Origin: Allomyces arbusculus
Taxonomy: Eukaryota; Blastocladiomycota; Blastocladiomycetes; Blastocladiales; Blastocladiaceae
NCBI GenBank assembly: GCA_027604705.1
Contig: JADHYV010000003.1
Span: 806,001 to 870,000, forward strand
Direction of reading: 5' to 3'
Length of the DNA: 64,000 nt
A program made the position numbers and the translations under genes. Below are positions 11,283-23,363 of the stretch, piece after piece. The stretch's first letter is position 1, and every line of letters starts with the position of its first letter. The notes under the pieces were generated by a model that saw only the letters and a list, made by a program, of their open reading frames with translations, did no database searches and was not told the origin of the DNA.

Positions 11283-14200
11283 ATGGACAACGAAGTCCTG
11301 CTCGGTCCCGTCGAGTTTGCCGTTTGGCAAATGGGCACACGTATCCTCGTCGTGGGAGCTTTTGTGCAGATTTCCTACTTTGCCGTCTTTGTGCGTCGTC
11401 CCGGGTACCAAGTTGCTGTAACCCTCGACCTGGTTGAATCCGTGCGCTCGCTTGTGCGGTTTATCCGCCGATCACGTCGACCATGTCGCGATCGGTCGGC
11501 GAGCCGCAGGAACGGCTGTGCACCATATCAATTATGCCGTGTTGCACTCGCCGTGAGTCTTTTCTTGCTGGCGCTGCTAGCCACGTTTCTCGATTATGGC
11601 CTTGACGTTGCTTTCTCGGCGTACCAGCGCGATCGGCAAGTAACAGTTGCATGGGTGCGCCCGTCCAACGCGACACGGCGCATCAGCGTGCCGTCGGTGC
11701 AGTATGCAATGCCCGTGCATCGTCGCACTACCACTGCTTTGCTGCAGTCGGTCATTCAAAACAAGCTCTCCAATGCCGGCGATAAGGCGTGGGTTCGCGT
11801 GCTTGGGACCTTGACCGAAGCCGAAATCATGGCAATGCGGTATGCAGATCAGTGCGGCGACATGGCATCGGACATCACCACCGGGAGTTTGTCAAATTCC
11901 GTGGATCGGTCCGTCGAAACCGGCTCTGGCTGGCCGAGCAGCATCACGGGCAAAGGGACCGTTGGACTGAACATCGAGTCGATGTCGAGTCAGCGCTTCA
12001 ACGTGCATGGACTTGTACGTTGGTGGTGCATACCAATTTTTCGCGCTCATTTGCGATCCATATTGTAATTATAACATGCGGACTGCTCATTCTCCATGCA
12101 AACGACCTTCTCCACCTGATAGCATCAACGCATCTACCCCATTGAGGTGTCTGACGACGTCGACCATGCGATCATGGCCGTGCCGTTTCCGCAGCCCAAC
12201 GACGAGAGCACGCGCGTGCGTATCGGCGGCGCTTCCACAATGCGAAATGGTCGGCAAGACGACGCCGACACGACGGCCACGCAGTTTGGGACCACGGCGT
12301 TTGGCGATTTCATTAGCGCGTATGAAATGTTGTGCGGCCAGTCCCCTGACCAGGTCGGCCAGTGGCTTCGCGACCACTCTGCGACGGCATCTGGGCGTCG
12401 ATTCTCTGTGGCTGTCGACCTTGGCCGGACCAGGATTGCAGGTTCGTCAATGCTGACCAACGCGTCGAGTGCACGTGGTGGGATCTACGAAACGCGCCCG
12501 ACGGCGTTACATTACCTGGACTACAATTTCGCGAACCCGGGCGCGGCGCCCAACACGGCAACGGGTTCCGCGGCCGCCGTTCTCTTGCACATGGAACCGG
12601 ACCGCGCGGCCAAGGGCGAGTACGAAATGCTCCTGTTTGGCTCGCTGACGACGACGACCAATGGCACGATGGTCTCGCCACTCGTCATGGTCTCCGAGGC
12701 GGTCGCTGCGGCCCGGCAACTCGACGCGAAACGGCGGATCGTTTTTCAAATGGCCGTCGAGTCAGCCACGCAGAAGTGCACCAAGATGACCGGATCTGAC
12801 AACCAGTTTACGATCAGGAACAGAGCCATTGAGCTCGATGACGGCACGGGTGTCTCGGACGACGCCAAGTCGCCGTTTGCGTGGGTCAAAACGGCGATTC
12901 CAAACCAGTCGGACCCTGTCCACTGCCGCATCGCGCTGTCCGGGCCCATGTCGATGCGGTCGGCCGACAAGGACGTGGCGCCGTCGCCGGCTGTGCAACT
13001 CAACGAGTCGCTGCAGTACCTGAGCGGCGCGCAAGTGTGCAAGGTTACGATGCGCACGCGCCGCAGTCCCGACCCGTTGCAGTCGACCAAGTTCACGCAG
13101 CCGGGCGATTACATTGCTGTTGCGCGTATTGTCGAGCAGGATTCAGAGCACCGGCTTCGATGCCTTGACAATGCCGTCTTGGACTCTGTCGCACCATCTC
13201 TGTCGCAAGCGCAACAACAAGCTGGCGGCGACGAGCTCCGCCCCGCGCTCACACTCGGTTTCCTGTCACGCATAACCGGCCAGCTTCTGCGCAATCAGGA
13301 GCAGTTTTTGGGCCAGTGGGTCATGAACCGGTTCGAGATCACCGAGTTGGGCGAGCTCGTGGCGAGTGACTCCTTCCCGTCGTGGACGGACCCAGACGGG
13401 CCGCAGCTGTACACGGCGCCCGCCGTGCGCGTGCAGGTGTGGGAACTTGTCGGGTCGATTGCGCTTCTTTTATTGACGCTCATGCTTGCCGCCGCTGATA
13501 TCCCGTCACTCTACGATACGGTTGTAACGCAACTGTTCCTGTTCCCGTTGCGTCGCACGGTCGGCGAAAAGGAGTGCGACGAGTCGACGACGACGCGCCC
13601 AAATCGATCTTCTGCTATTCCGCTCGTCGAAAATCTCATGCTTGCCACAACGCTAGTGCTCATCGAGTACCCCGCAGGCATGGACCCGACGCTCGCAATC
13701 GAGTCCAAGTCGGGGTTCCGCTCGCGGACCATTTTCGACGTTCAGTTTGTGCACGCTGACCAGAAGGAGGTGTGGACGCCGTTTGGCCCGATTCCGCTCG
13801 ACCCGACCGACCCACCAATCGCCGTCGCCGACAGGAATGATGCGGAGCAAACCGAGGTCGCTCTCCCGTGGCCTCCGCGGTCGGACGCGTCGACCGGAAC
13901 TTTTGTCGTGTCGGCGGTGGGGCAGTTGGAATTGGTGGGAGGCTGCAGCACGACACTGATTTCGCCGCCCACGAAGCTGGACCGGTCGAGCATTGGCACG
14001 TTGCCGTTAATTTCGGCATGCAACGACCGAGATTCTCCACCCAGCAATATTTGCGTGGCTGCCGCCTTGAGTGAGGACGACGACTTGGAAGTACCGTTGG
14101 GTGCTGCTGTGTCGTCAACGTTTCACCGCAGGATACTCGAGTATGACCCGGCAATAATGCCGTTTGTGATCATGGTGTCGTCCAACTACCGCGCCATTTT

Positions 14201-14297
14201 GGCAAGGAAGAAGAGCCGGATCAAGGAGCTGCGCGAGCAGGACGGGTTGGTGCTTGCAAGCTGTTGTGATGTTGAGACAGGTGCAGTGGTGGAGTGA
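11283..14297 (+). CDS. Unrecognised three-TM membrane protein, paralogue B
   Basis: Two exons, 11283-12014 and 12147-14297, split by a 132-nt intron at exactly the place where paralogue A has its intron, in phase 0; 960 residues. Start MDNEVLLGPVEFAVW aligns with paralogue A. Shared blocks include SAYQ-DRQV, LGTLTEAE, SGAQVC, SWTDPDGPQ, EYPAGMDP and FDVQF...VWT-FGP. TM segments lie near residues 12-40, 95-115 and 670-700. Paralogue B has about 15 extra basic residues between TM1 and TM2. The large loop between TM2 and TM3 contains several Cys that may form disulfides if it is extracellular. The pair arose by an inverted duplication or by rearrangement of a tandem one. No function can be assigned. 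Confidence 0.82.
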
Positions 14298-14983
14298 GTG
14301 TGCAGCCATCAATTTTCGCATTATCATTGCCGCTTTCGCAGGTAACGTTGATTTGTTCCTCAGGTTTGGTCGTCGAGAGTGAAGCATTGAGTCGGCTGGA
14401 CAGCGCACAGGGCCATGATTTCCGCGCGTACACAGGATCATATCCAGCTTCCAGCTCATGCCGCAAGTGTTCTGCTGCGCGGTGAAGTGGCGCTTGACCT
14501 GCTCGTCCACAGCGTAGGGGTCCCGAGCCACGAGCTGCTGGCCGTTGTCAACCGCGTCAACTGCGACGACGTGGCAAACAGGGCAAACAGGTCCTGACAC
14601 GTCTCGCACAGTTCTCAAAATAGCACACGTGGAGCACGCGTTTTGCATGGCAGCAGGCTTCGAGAACCCGGCGGCAGCAGTTTCGGCTTCGATGGCTCTT
14701 CGTTGATGCTTCAACGACCATCATCACCTCCTCCACCCACCGCCGACCGCCCACCAACCGATCGCACGCACCGTGCCGACCGTGCCGACGGCTCGACGAG
14801 CAGTACCAATGGCTCTGCAAGTGCAATCCTTGCCGTGCTTCACCTCCCATCTGCAAGCAACCGCAAACTCAGCTCATTGAACGGCAGCACTGTCAAGGAG
14901 CTCAAGCGCGTGCCCGTGCTCAACGACAGCAATTCTGACCCATCATCAGCGCGCTCCCTCGGCTGTCGAAATCACCAACAACC
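14298..14983. other. Intergenic region upstream of CDS1
   Basis: About 690 bp between the membrane-protein stop and the proposed CDS1 start. Short frames on both strands show no family signal. A start for CDS1 further upstream is not supported by composition. Confidence 0.5.
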
Positions 14984-16798
14984 ATGCGTACCGCCGCATA
15001 CCAGCGCCGCCGGTCCAAACTCGCGGGCGCCGTTGATACGGCCACGTCAGGGTCATCATCAAGCGACGACCATGGGCCCAGCCGCTCGCCCGCTCGCTCT
15101 GTTGGCGCGGCGACCAGCAGCAGCCCGCGCCGTACCGACGGCGGTGGACGCGATACATCCCGAGCACGCCGCTCTCCACCTCCGTCCGAATCTGACGCGC
15201 CACCCGGACCGTCGCGATCCAGGCGACTTCCACCACCCATGCCGCTGTCGGGGACCGAGGCCGAATTGGAGACCGACTACCCGCCCGTCGAATTGCTCGC
15301 GGCCGCGACACCCGAAAAGAAGTGGCGTAACTGGTGGGTGCGCACGACGTGGACGCTCATCATGGTCGCGCTCTTCTTTGTAATTTTACTCGCGGGCCAC
15401 GTCTGGGTCGTGTTGCTCGTGGTCGCGATCCAACTGGCCGTCTTCAAGGAGGTCATTCAGATTGCTCATGTGCCGTCCAAGGAAAAGAAGCTGCCCTGGT
15501 TCCGGCTCGTCAATTGGTATTTCTTGGCCGCGACGAACTATTATCTTTACGGCGTGTCGATTCTCGAGCACTTTTTCCGGCACATTCCGCCCGTGCTCGT
15601 GCCGCTCGCGACACACCATCGCTTCATCTCGTTCTCGCTTTACGTGATTGGGCTCGTCTTCTTTGTTTTGAACCTGAAGCGCGGCCACTACAAGTTCCAG
15701 TTTGCGCAATTTGCCTGGACGCACATGGCGCTGCTTCTCGTCGTGCTCCAGTCGCACGCGATCATCAACAACGTGCTCGAGGGCCTGTGCGTACTCTCTT
15801 TCGTTTTCGTCCTCTTGTGGCCAAGCGGTCGTGCTCACCAGTCCATCCTGCTCTCAACAGAATCTGGTTCTTCTTGCCGTCGGCGCTCGTGATCGTCAAC
15901 GACGTGTTCGCCTACATCTTTGGCTTCTTTTTCGGCAAGACGCCGCTCATCAAGCTGTCGCCGAAGAAGACGTGGGAAGGGTTTGTCGGCGGCGCGCTCG
16001 CCACGCTCGCGTTCGGGTTTGTGGTCCGTATTGCAACACTTCCCCGGTACCGTTGTTGTCGCACTATTTTACTTACGCTCGTTTTGCCGTTCTACGGTAG
16101 GCCTCATCGATCCTGATCCAAGTGCCCTACTTTATTTGCCCCGTGACCGACCTGAGCTCGAGTTTTTGGGTGGACGTGTCGTGTCCCGTCAATCCCGTCT
16201 TTGTCCCGAAACCGTACCGGATTCCGCCCGTCTTGGTGCGTTCTTGCTGTGCCACTCCACCCATCACAATCCGTGTATACTCACCCACCGTATCTCGACG
16301 TTGTAGCCGTTCCTTGCCAACAAAACCATCCACATTGCGCCCCTCCAGTTCCACGCGCTCGTGCTCTCGCTCTTTGCCTCATCGATCGCGCCGTTTGGCG
16401 GCTTCTTTGCGTCGGGCGTCAAGCGCGCGTTCAAGCTCAAGGACTTCGGGGAACTGATTCCGGGTCATGGCGGTGTCACCGACCGGTTCGACTGCCAGTT
16501 TATCAGTATGTTGATCGTGACCGCGTTGTGGTTTGCTCATGATCGCACGCTTACCGCCAGATCTCCGTCTGTAGTGGGCACGTTCACGTCGATTTACGTG
16601 ACCTCGTTTGTCGGCCGGCTCGGTGCAGCCGATGTGTTGCTGCGTCTCATGCATTTGAGCACCGCCGACCAGCTCGCCGTCTACCGCCAGCTCACTCAGC
16701 TTCTGCTCGAGGCCGGCGCGCTGGATCTGCAGGCGGGGGTGCCGAGAACGGCGGCAGTTGTGGCCGACATGGCTGCAGCTGCAACCGCGACTGTCTGA
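14984..16798 (+). CDS. CDS1: Phosphatidate cytidylyltransferase (CDP-diacylglycerol synthase)
   Basis: This enzyme makes CDP-diacylglycerol from phosphatidic acid and CTP at the ER or mitochondrial membrane, feeding synthesis of phosphatidylinositol, phosphatidylserine and cardiolipin. Five exons were derived: 14984-15786, 15861-16023, 16101-16235, 16307-16505 and 16575-16798, giving 507 residues. The N-terminal ~110 residues are Ser/Arg-rich and probably cytosolic. Several TM segments follow. Family blocks include [29 protein letters not shown] and, near residues 403-429, the full CTP-transferase signature S-G-V-K-R...K-D...[11 protein letters not shown]. Splicing is needed to restore ICPVTD and DCQFIMGTF in frame. 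The last intron is 69 nt with no in-frame stop, so its retention would insert 23 residues right after the signature. Length is close to that of animal and fungal Cds proteins. Confidence 0.95.
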
Positions 16799-17463
16799 TT
16801 GTTGATTTGCAGTCCTGTTCTGATATTTGAATGGAGTGAACTCTTCTGGTTCGCCCCTTCTGATTCGCCACGCGCACTCGACGAGTGGATAAAGACAGCA
16901 AAAGAACATCGTGATTCGCCCTCAGTAGGAACAATTGGTTTGTTGCAAGGACACGGATTGAATTCCCTTTCCCTAAATGATGTCCGCATCGGCGATCAAT
17001 CATAAACGAGCAACATCAAAGTCAAGTCTTGGTCCTCTGATTCCAATCACTTGTCACGCTTGCATTCCAAGCCTGGTGCCCAGTGGACTCGCAAAATCTG
17101 GCCAAAATGACCATGGTAATGAACGTGCTGACGGTGCACAGAACGTTCGGATTGGGGGTCTGGCACGAATCTGTGGAGAACCCGACGGGGGCCGACGTCG
17201 GGTCGTTTTGTGGTGGGGTGGTCTGTGCGTCGTGATAACGTGGGGTCGGGTGAGCAGTTGCTGGAAGAAAGTCACGTTGAGATCAACCGTCCTTGACTTG
17301 AGTCACGTCCTGAGGTCGGGCACGGCGAGTACGACGAGCTCAACGAACTCAAGGCGATAACGACAAGCTGCAAGCGCACGAGCACGCTCCCGACGTCTTG
17401 CGCCGCCCGTTGGATCAGCCCCCTGACCCCGTTCGCCAACTTCTGCGATTGCCCAGTCAAACC
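16799..17463. other. Intergenic region between CDS1 and the Nic96 gene
   Basis: About 665 bp. No gene was recognised. The downstream part presumably contains the nucleoporin promoter and 5' UTR; no TATA box was seen. Confidence 0.55.
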
Positions 17464-20107
17464 ATGTTGAACCTGCAACAACTACTGCAACAGTCGCAGC
17501 AGCTCGAGAGCACGCTGCAAGCGCCCGCAGCGGCGGCCGTACCGGCTGCGCTCGACCTGCACCGCAATCTCGACCAGGTCGCGGCGCGATCGCAGAGATT
17601 GGTAGAGCGCAGCGTGCTCGAGCAGTCGATGCGCGCCACGGCCATGGCGCCGGCTGCGGTGGATGCGACGGCGTACGTTTCGGCGTTTCACGTTGACTGG
17701 TTCGGAGTTAGCACGACTCACTGGTAAAAATGTGAACAGGCAGTCGTTCCTGGCACAGTCGGGGTTCAATTTCGAGGCGCTCAAGCACGATCTCGAAGAG
17801 CTCGACCTTGGGCGCACGCTCGAGCCGATTCGGCTGGTCAGCGACACGGATGTCGAGGTTCGTGATCGTCTGGCTTGGTTGCCGGTCCCAGGTTCGTGGA
17901 GCTGACGCAACTCGTGGTCCAATGAGTAGGGTTTTGTCAACAACGAGCACGACAACATGGTCATGACGACGCTTGAGGAGAGCAAGGTCAAGACGGCCTG
18001 GGACGCCGAGTGCCTCGTCCAGCAGGCGCTCAACGCCGACTGGGAGCTGATGCGCCGTGACATCATGGCCAAGGTCGGTCCCTACCAGGCCTACGACACG
18101 ACGGCCGCGACCACGGCCACCACCACGGAACGCGGCTTGCTCGCGTCGCCCGTCATGGCCACCGCCGCTGCGCCAGCGCTCGAGGCCAAGACGCAGGCGT
18201 ACCTGCACGTAGTCGAGGCCATGAACAACCCGGCAACGACCAACGTGCTCAACGTGATTGACCGCATGGCCAAGGTCGCGACGGCACCCGCCGAGCTCGC
18301 CGAGTCGTGGGTCATTCTCAACGCAATGCTGCAGCCGGCCAAGGCCGGTCCGCTTGAGTACGCGGCGCAGTACCTGTCGTCTGACCCGACGGCGCGCGCC
18401 GAGATCCAGACCCAGCTGCTGGCTGGCTCGCGCGCGTACCTCGAGGACGCCTTTTACGCGTTTGTCGACGAGACGATCCGGCGACAGCCCAAAGCCGCGA
18501 TGATGGGTGGCGACCCGACCGTGACCAAGCGCGTCGAGGCCTTTGTGCGACTGCGGTTCCAAAAATACGACCACTGGGACTTGCCGCACGCCGAGTTTGA
18601 TGCGACCACGGGCATGCCCATGTGGGCCGTCGTCTACTTTTTGATGCGGTGTGGGAAATGCACCGAGGCGCTCGCCTACCTGAACCAGGCGGCGCTGCTG
18701 CCAAGCGACGAGTCATTCCGGCTCTACTTTGCAGCCTGGTGCCACGGCGAGCTGTTCCCGGGCTTTGAAAAGGACTTGGCCGAGTACTATGACGCGCTGC
18801 TGATCCAGCCGACGCCTACCGACCCTTACAAGCTCGCGGTCCTGAAGCTCGTGGGCCGATGCGAGCTGCAGAGCAAGCGGTTCGAAGGAATCATCGTCTC
18901 GACCGAGGACTGGCTGTGGGCACGACTCGTGCTGCTCGGCAACAAGTACACGGCTGCTGACCTGTGCGCCGAAATGGGCCAGCTCGACGCGTACCTGGCC
19001 AAGAAGCAGGCGCCGCTTGTCTACTTCAACCTGCTACTCCTGTGCGGTTTGTTTGAGAAGGCCATCCTCACGCTCGCGCGCCGCCCCGAGTTCCAGGTTG
19101 ATGCGCTGCACGTTGCGCTCGCGTTGCACTACTACGGGTGCCTGCACGTGCCCGTTGACCCGACGGACGTGCGCGGTCTGCCGACGCTCGACACAGCCAG
19201 TGTCCCGCTGCACACGATGATCCTGCACCACTTGACGCGCATCGACCACGCGTCGGAACTCGCCTACATTGTCCGACTTGCGCACGTAGCGCCGCTCCCA
19301 GCTTACGCGGCGTGGAAGGACTTTACCTACGAGGAGCTCGTGCAATGGGTGCAAGCGGCGCCGCTGCAAACTGCGCCACTGGGTCTCTCGGACGTCCACC
19401 TCGCGCTGCTCGGATTCGTGAGCAACGCCGACTTTTTGCGCACAATCGTGGCCACGGCCGCTAACCGCGCCGCCGATCAGGACCGGCTCGATGACGCGCT
19501 CTACCTGTACGAGCAGTGCCACGACGCGCCCAAGGTGCTGGTCACCCTCACGCAACGGCTCGCGCGGGCCTTCTTGCTCGGCCCGGACGTCGGTGCCGGT
19601 GCCACGGCGCCACGCACGCTCGATGCCCTGCTCGCTCACGCCGAACAACTCCTCGCGCGGTACTCACAGGACGCGCCCGCACGCGTCTCCTCCGCAGCCA
19701 CGACTCTGTGGCAAATGGCCTACTTCAAGCTCCTCGCGACGCGCGACGCCATGTCCGCGCCCTCCACCCTGCGGCGCGGCGAAATGCCTGCGACGGCGGT
19801 CGAAGCGTGGCAGGCCCTGCGTGCGTGCGCGCTCGTGCCGGCCGACGCACGCGCGAGTCCCGCCGAGTTTGTGTCCCGGATCGCCGCCTTGGATCCGGTC
19901 GTCACGCCGTGCGTGCCCGATTTGATCCGGATGGCCATGGACTTGGCCGTGCGCACGTTCCGCGTGACGCGGGACCCGGAATTGGTTGCGACGGCGCGCC
20001 AGATTCGGGTGGTGGCCGGGATGGTGCCTGTCAAGATGGACCCGCAGTTGCATGCGTACCTCGCGCAGCGCGAGGTCGAGGTTGGGAAGGTGCTGGTCGA
20101 GGCGTAG
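17464..20107 (+). CDS. NIC96: Nic96/Nup93-family nucleoporin
   Basis: Inner-ring scaffold nucleoporin that links the Nsp1/Nup62 channel complex to the large ring nucleoporins. Three exons: 17464-17672, 17740-17857 and 17930-20107, with introns of 67 and 72 nt; 834 residues, close to yeast Nic96 (839) and human Nup93 (819). I start at MLNLQQLLQQ. The N-terminus is Gln-rich with coiled-coil character, as expected for the Nsp1-complex-binding helix. The conserved block FLAQSGFNFEAL, then LEPIR and DTDVE joined across intron 2 to GFVNNEHDN, is diagnostic of the family. The rest is alpha-helical and fits the ACE1/alpha-solenoid. Both splices are needed to keep the diagnostic block intact. Confidence 0.93.
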
Positions 20108-20513
20108 TGTGGTGTGGATTGTTGTGTAGGAAGGATAGCACCGATCACAATAGATTGTGGTGCGGTGGATAGCAGACAATTTTTTCGGCAGCTGATGCTC
20201 GTCGACACCCGAAGGACACCCATCCCATCATCTGCACGGCAAGCCGGCGCGAAAGGCACGATCAGGTCAATGAACGAAGGAAAGTACGACCAAGGCTGGC
20301 GCAATCACCTTGTACATCCGGTCAATTTGTAAGGCTGCCACAAGCCGACGCCATGGTGGCGCCGTTGCCCGCCGGCCCTTTCCCGATCAGCTCGTGCTTG
20401 GTGGACGGCGAGATAGCACGTCGTGACCGTGTCGCGGCGTACAAAACTTCCAACACTCCCAAATCTCTCCGCTCCAACTCGCCCTCTTCAACAGCATTAA
20501 CAGCAACAACACC
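20108..20513. other. Intergenic region upstream of the first aldo-keto reductase
   Basis: About 400 bp. The last ~60 bases before the ATG are pyrimidine- and CA-rich, as in a 5' leader. No gene was seen. Confidence 0.55.
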
Positions 20514-21512
20514 ATGACGGCCAAGCTTGCAACTGTCACTCTGCGCAACGGGAGCATCGTGCCCGCGATTGCCTTTGGCACGGGCACCAAGTGGTTCAAA
20601 CGGCCAGCCAAGGAGGCGGATGCGTCTGCCGTGAGCCGCGAGCTGGTCGATTCGATCAAGCGCGCGCTGCACGCCGGGATCCGGCACCTCGACACGGCCG
20701 AAATGTACAACACCGAGGAAGACGTGCGGCACGGCCACATGCTCTCGCTTCTCCAATCGCGTTGAACCCCGATTTGATCCGTTCGATCTTCGTGTACCTG
20801 TCTGTAGGTTGGCCTCGCCATCCGCGAGTTCCTTGCCGAGTCGGGTCTCAAGCGGTCCGACCTCTACATTACCTCCAAGCTGTTCAAGGGCGCGACCGAC
20901 GTGCGCGGCACACTCACGCGCGCGCTCGCACTCCTGCAACTCGACTACCTCGACCAGTACCTGCTGCACGCGCCATTCCTCGAGGACATTCCCGACAATA
21001 AGAAGACCTTGGCCGAGATTTGGGCCGAGATCGAGGCCGTGCAGCGCGACGGGCTCGTTCGTGACATTGGCGTCTCCAACTTCGGCATTTCGCATTTCGA
21101 GGTGTTGCGCCCGCACGCCACGATCTTCCCGCTCATCAACCAGGTCGAGTTCCACCCGTTGCTCCAGCAGACCGAGCTGGCCGCGTACGCCAAGGAACAC
21201 GGCGTGGTTCTGTCGTCGTACGGCCCACTGACGCCCCTGACCGCGTCGCCGGATAAGGTCGACGCGACGGCGCTCAATGTCGCGCTAGATGCGGCTGCGC
21301 AACGTGCGGGTAAGACGCGCGCGCAGGTACTGCTGCGGTGGAACTTGCAAAAGGGCCGTGTGGTCGTGTCGACGACGGCGAACCCGGACCGGCTTGCGCC
21401 GCTCGTGGAGGTGCAGGGCTTTGAACTGACGGAGGGCGAGATCAAGGCGATTGATGCGGCGGGCGCGACCATCGCGACGTACCGCAAGTTTTGGGCAAAC
21501 AAGTTTGATTGA
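20514..21512 (+). CDS. Aldo-keto reductase, copy 1
   Basis: NADPH-dependent reduction of aldehydes or ketones in the cytosol; the exact substrate cannot be told. Two exons, 20514-20723 and 20808-21512 (84-nt intron, phase 0), give 304 residues, a normal length for the superfamily. The (beta/alpha)8 family motifs are all present: catalytic Asp and Tyr in DTAEMYNTEED, Lys in YITSKLF, His in LLHAPF, and the GVSNFG and NQVEFHP blocks. The C-terminal cofactor-binding region has LLRWNLQKGRVVVSTT. It resembles the Gcy1/Ypr1 or 2,5-diketogluconate-reductase type group. A close paralogue with its intron at the same place lies at 24242, with an unrelated SPRY gene between them, so this is a local duplication. 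Confidence 0.93.
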
Positions 21513-22018
21513 GCGGTGGTGACAGCATGTGGATGTGGATATAGAACATAATTTACAGCTCTTTTCATACGTTTTCATCCCTGGCCGCTGTGATCATGTT
21601 GTTTCCATAACTTCAGATGCCCGTGGCGGGCACGCGACCATCTGCGCTCAAGGGGACTCGTTCAAGTAATGATTCGCCACGCTCGACGTTGTGCGAGGTT
21701 GCCCTAAACGTGCAGACGCGCAAGGATATATAAACGTGCGCGAGTGTGGTCGGCACATGCTGGAAAGCAACCGCGAAAGAAATGAACTTCGAATCGTTTC
21801 AAACGCGTCGCTCTCACCACTCCTTGATCGTCGTGCAATCGTTTCCACACTTTGCTCTCCCTCGATTGACGCTGGCTTCAACTTTGTGCACCTTCTCCAC
21901 CGTGTCTGAACGACGCCCGTGGTGAATAGACGTGGGTTTCTTGTTGACCTGCCGCCTGCATCATGGTCGCCGATTGACGTGCGATGTGTTCGATTGAGTA
22001 GCAGCATCAACAGCCAGC
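21513..22018. other. Intergenic region upstream of the SPRY gene
   Basis: About 500 bp. It holds the 3' UTR of the reductase and a TATA element near 21727. No gene was recognised in it. Confidence 0.55.
21727..21734 (+). promoter_or_regulatory. Candidate TATA box
   Basis: TATATAAA lies about 290 bases before the SPRY-gene ATG. That is further than the ~90-base spacing of the other TATA elements here, so the 5' UTR would be long or may contain an unseen intron. The assignment is tentative. Confidence 0.4.
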
Positions 22019-23363
22019 ATGACCGATACGTGGAACGTGGCAGTTGAAGACGATTGGGACTTTGCCACTTACGGTAAGGATAGGGGCACCGTTTCCGTGG
22101 CTCACTACGACCCAAACTCTGACCATGATCTGGTTTCACGCAGGAGCACCCTCCTACCCCATCGTAGGCCCATCTGGCGCCAAGGGATACTGGGACCACG
22201 ACTCGATCACAGCTGGTGCCAATGCGCCGCCTGGCCCGCTCCATAACTGCACTTTTGTTACGCTTTTGCCAACTGGCGCGGTCAACGGGACCACGACGTA
22301 CTTTGACGAGACATGTCCCAAGATTCCGTGGGCTCAGCGACCTGGGTCGCGCATCCTGCTTTGGGTGGTGATGAGCTTCGTGGCGATTGGCGTCTGCCAT
22401 CCTGTTCTCATGTATATCGGCTACGGGTTGGCTATGGGCGTGAAGCGCGTGTTCCGGCCACTCATGCCGCTCTTCAAGGCCGTGCGCAACGCGTGGAACT
22501 CGCTCATAAGTCGAGTGCGGCTCAACGACCCACGAAATAAGGCAGATGGTTCGGTGGAAACGTTATCGACTCCGGCTATGGTCACGGCCGTTGCTGATGC
22601 GACGGTGCTGATGCAGTTTGATGCGCTCCCTGATCAAGCTGCCAAAGTGCGTGTCGAGCACAGCACGTCGGTATCATGGATCGAGTTCTTTCCGTATGGT
22701 CTTGGCTCGGCGTCCCTCTCGGGATCCCCAGCAGCGATAGAGCAAGAGGCTCCCAAGCTCGGCGACAGTCTGACCGTCCTCACCAAGTTGCCGATTTCGA
22801 GGGTCCCTTCCGCTTTTGCATCTACTAGCGCCGCGACCCCGCTGGTTTTGTACCTCGAAGTCACCATCGCTGCCGCTTCGCCGTCTACCATGATTGCCGT
22901 TGGCCTCGCACGGCCTCCCCACCCGTCAGATCAACTCCCCGGCAACGTGCCTGGCTCGATCGGGTACCAATCTACTGGCAAAATCATCCAAGACGCGCGG
23001 CTCGTGCCCACCTCGGTTCCTTGGCCAACGTATGGCGTCGGCGACGTTGTAGGCGTTGGAATTGACACGCGGCTGGCGGGCACCGCGTACTTCACGTGCA
23101 ATGGGAAGCTTTTTACGATTCTCACACGGACGTCGAGCGCGACGATGAAAGCTCATGTGGCGATTGGCGCGACGGGGCCGTGCGTGGTGGAGGTGCGTTG
23201 GCGCGGGCCGTGGATGTGGGAGGAGGCGGGGGTCAAGGGGTACCGATACCTTCCAGTGCAAGGCGACGGGGTGGAGGAGGAAGCGTCGTTGGAGCTGCGC
23301 AAGGACGGCGATGATGCACTGTCGCGGGATGAGGAGAAGGGAGTCCCGTCAGCTCATTCATGA
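22019..23363 (+). CDS. Single-pass membrane protein with SPRY domain (Ssh4/Ear1-like)
   Basis: Two exons, 22019-22073 and 22144-23363, split by a 70-nt intron with a gtaagg donor; 424 residues. An N-terminal ectodomain of roughly 90 residues has no clear signal peptide. A TM helix (ILLWVVMSFVAIGV and onward) is followed by a cytosolic part with a SPRY domain near residues 260-375: LYLEVTIAAAS, MIAVGLARPPHP, SIGYQSTGKI, YGVGDVVGVGID, AYFTCNGKLF, GPCVVEVRW. In yeast, TM-SPRY proteins of the Ssh4/Ear1 type act as vacuolar or endosomal adaptors for the ubiquitin ligase Rsp5 through PPxY motifs. I see no PPxY here, so the adaptor role is only suggested by architecture. It lies between two aldo-keto reductase genes. 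Confidence 0.82.
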
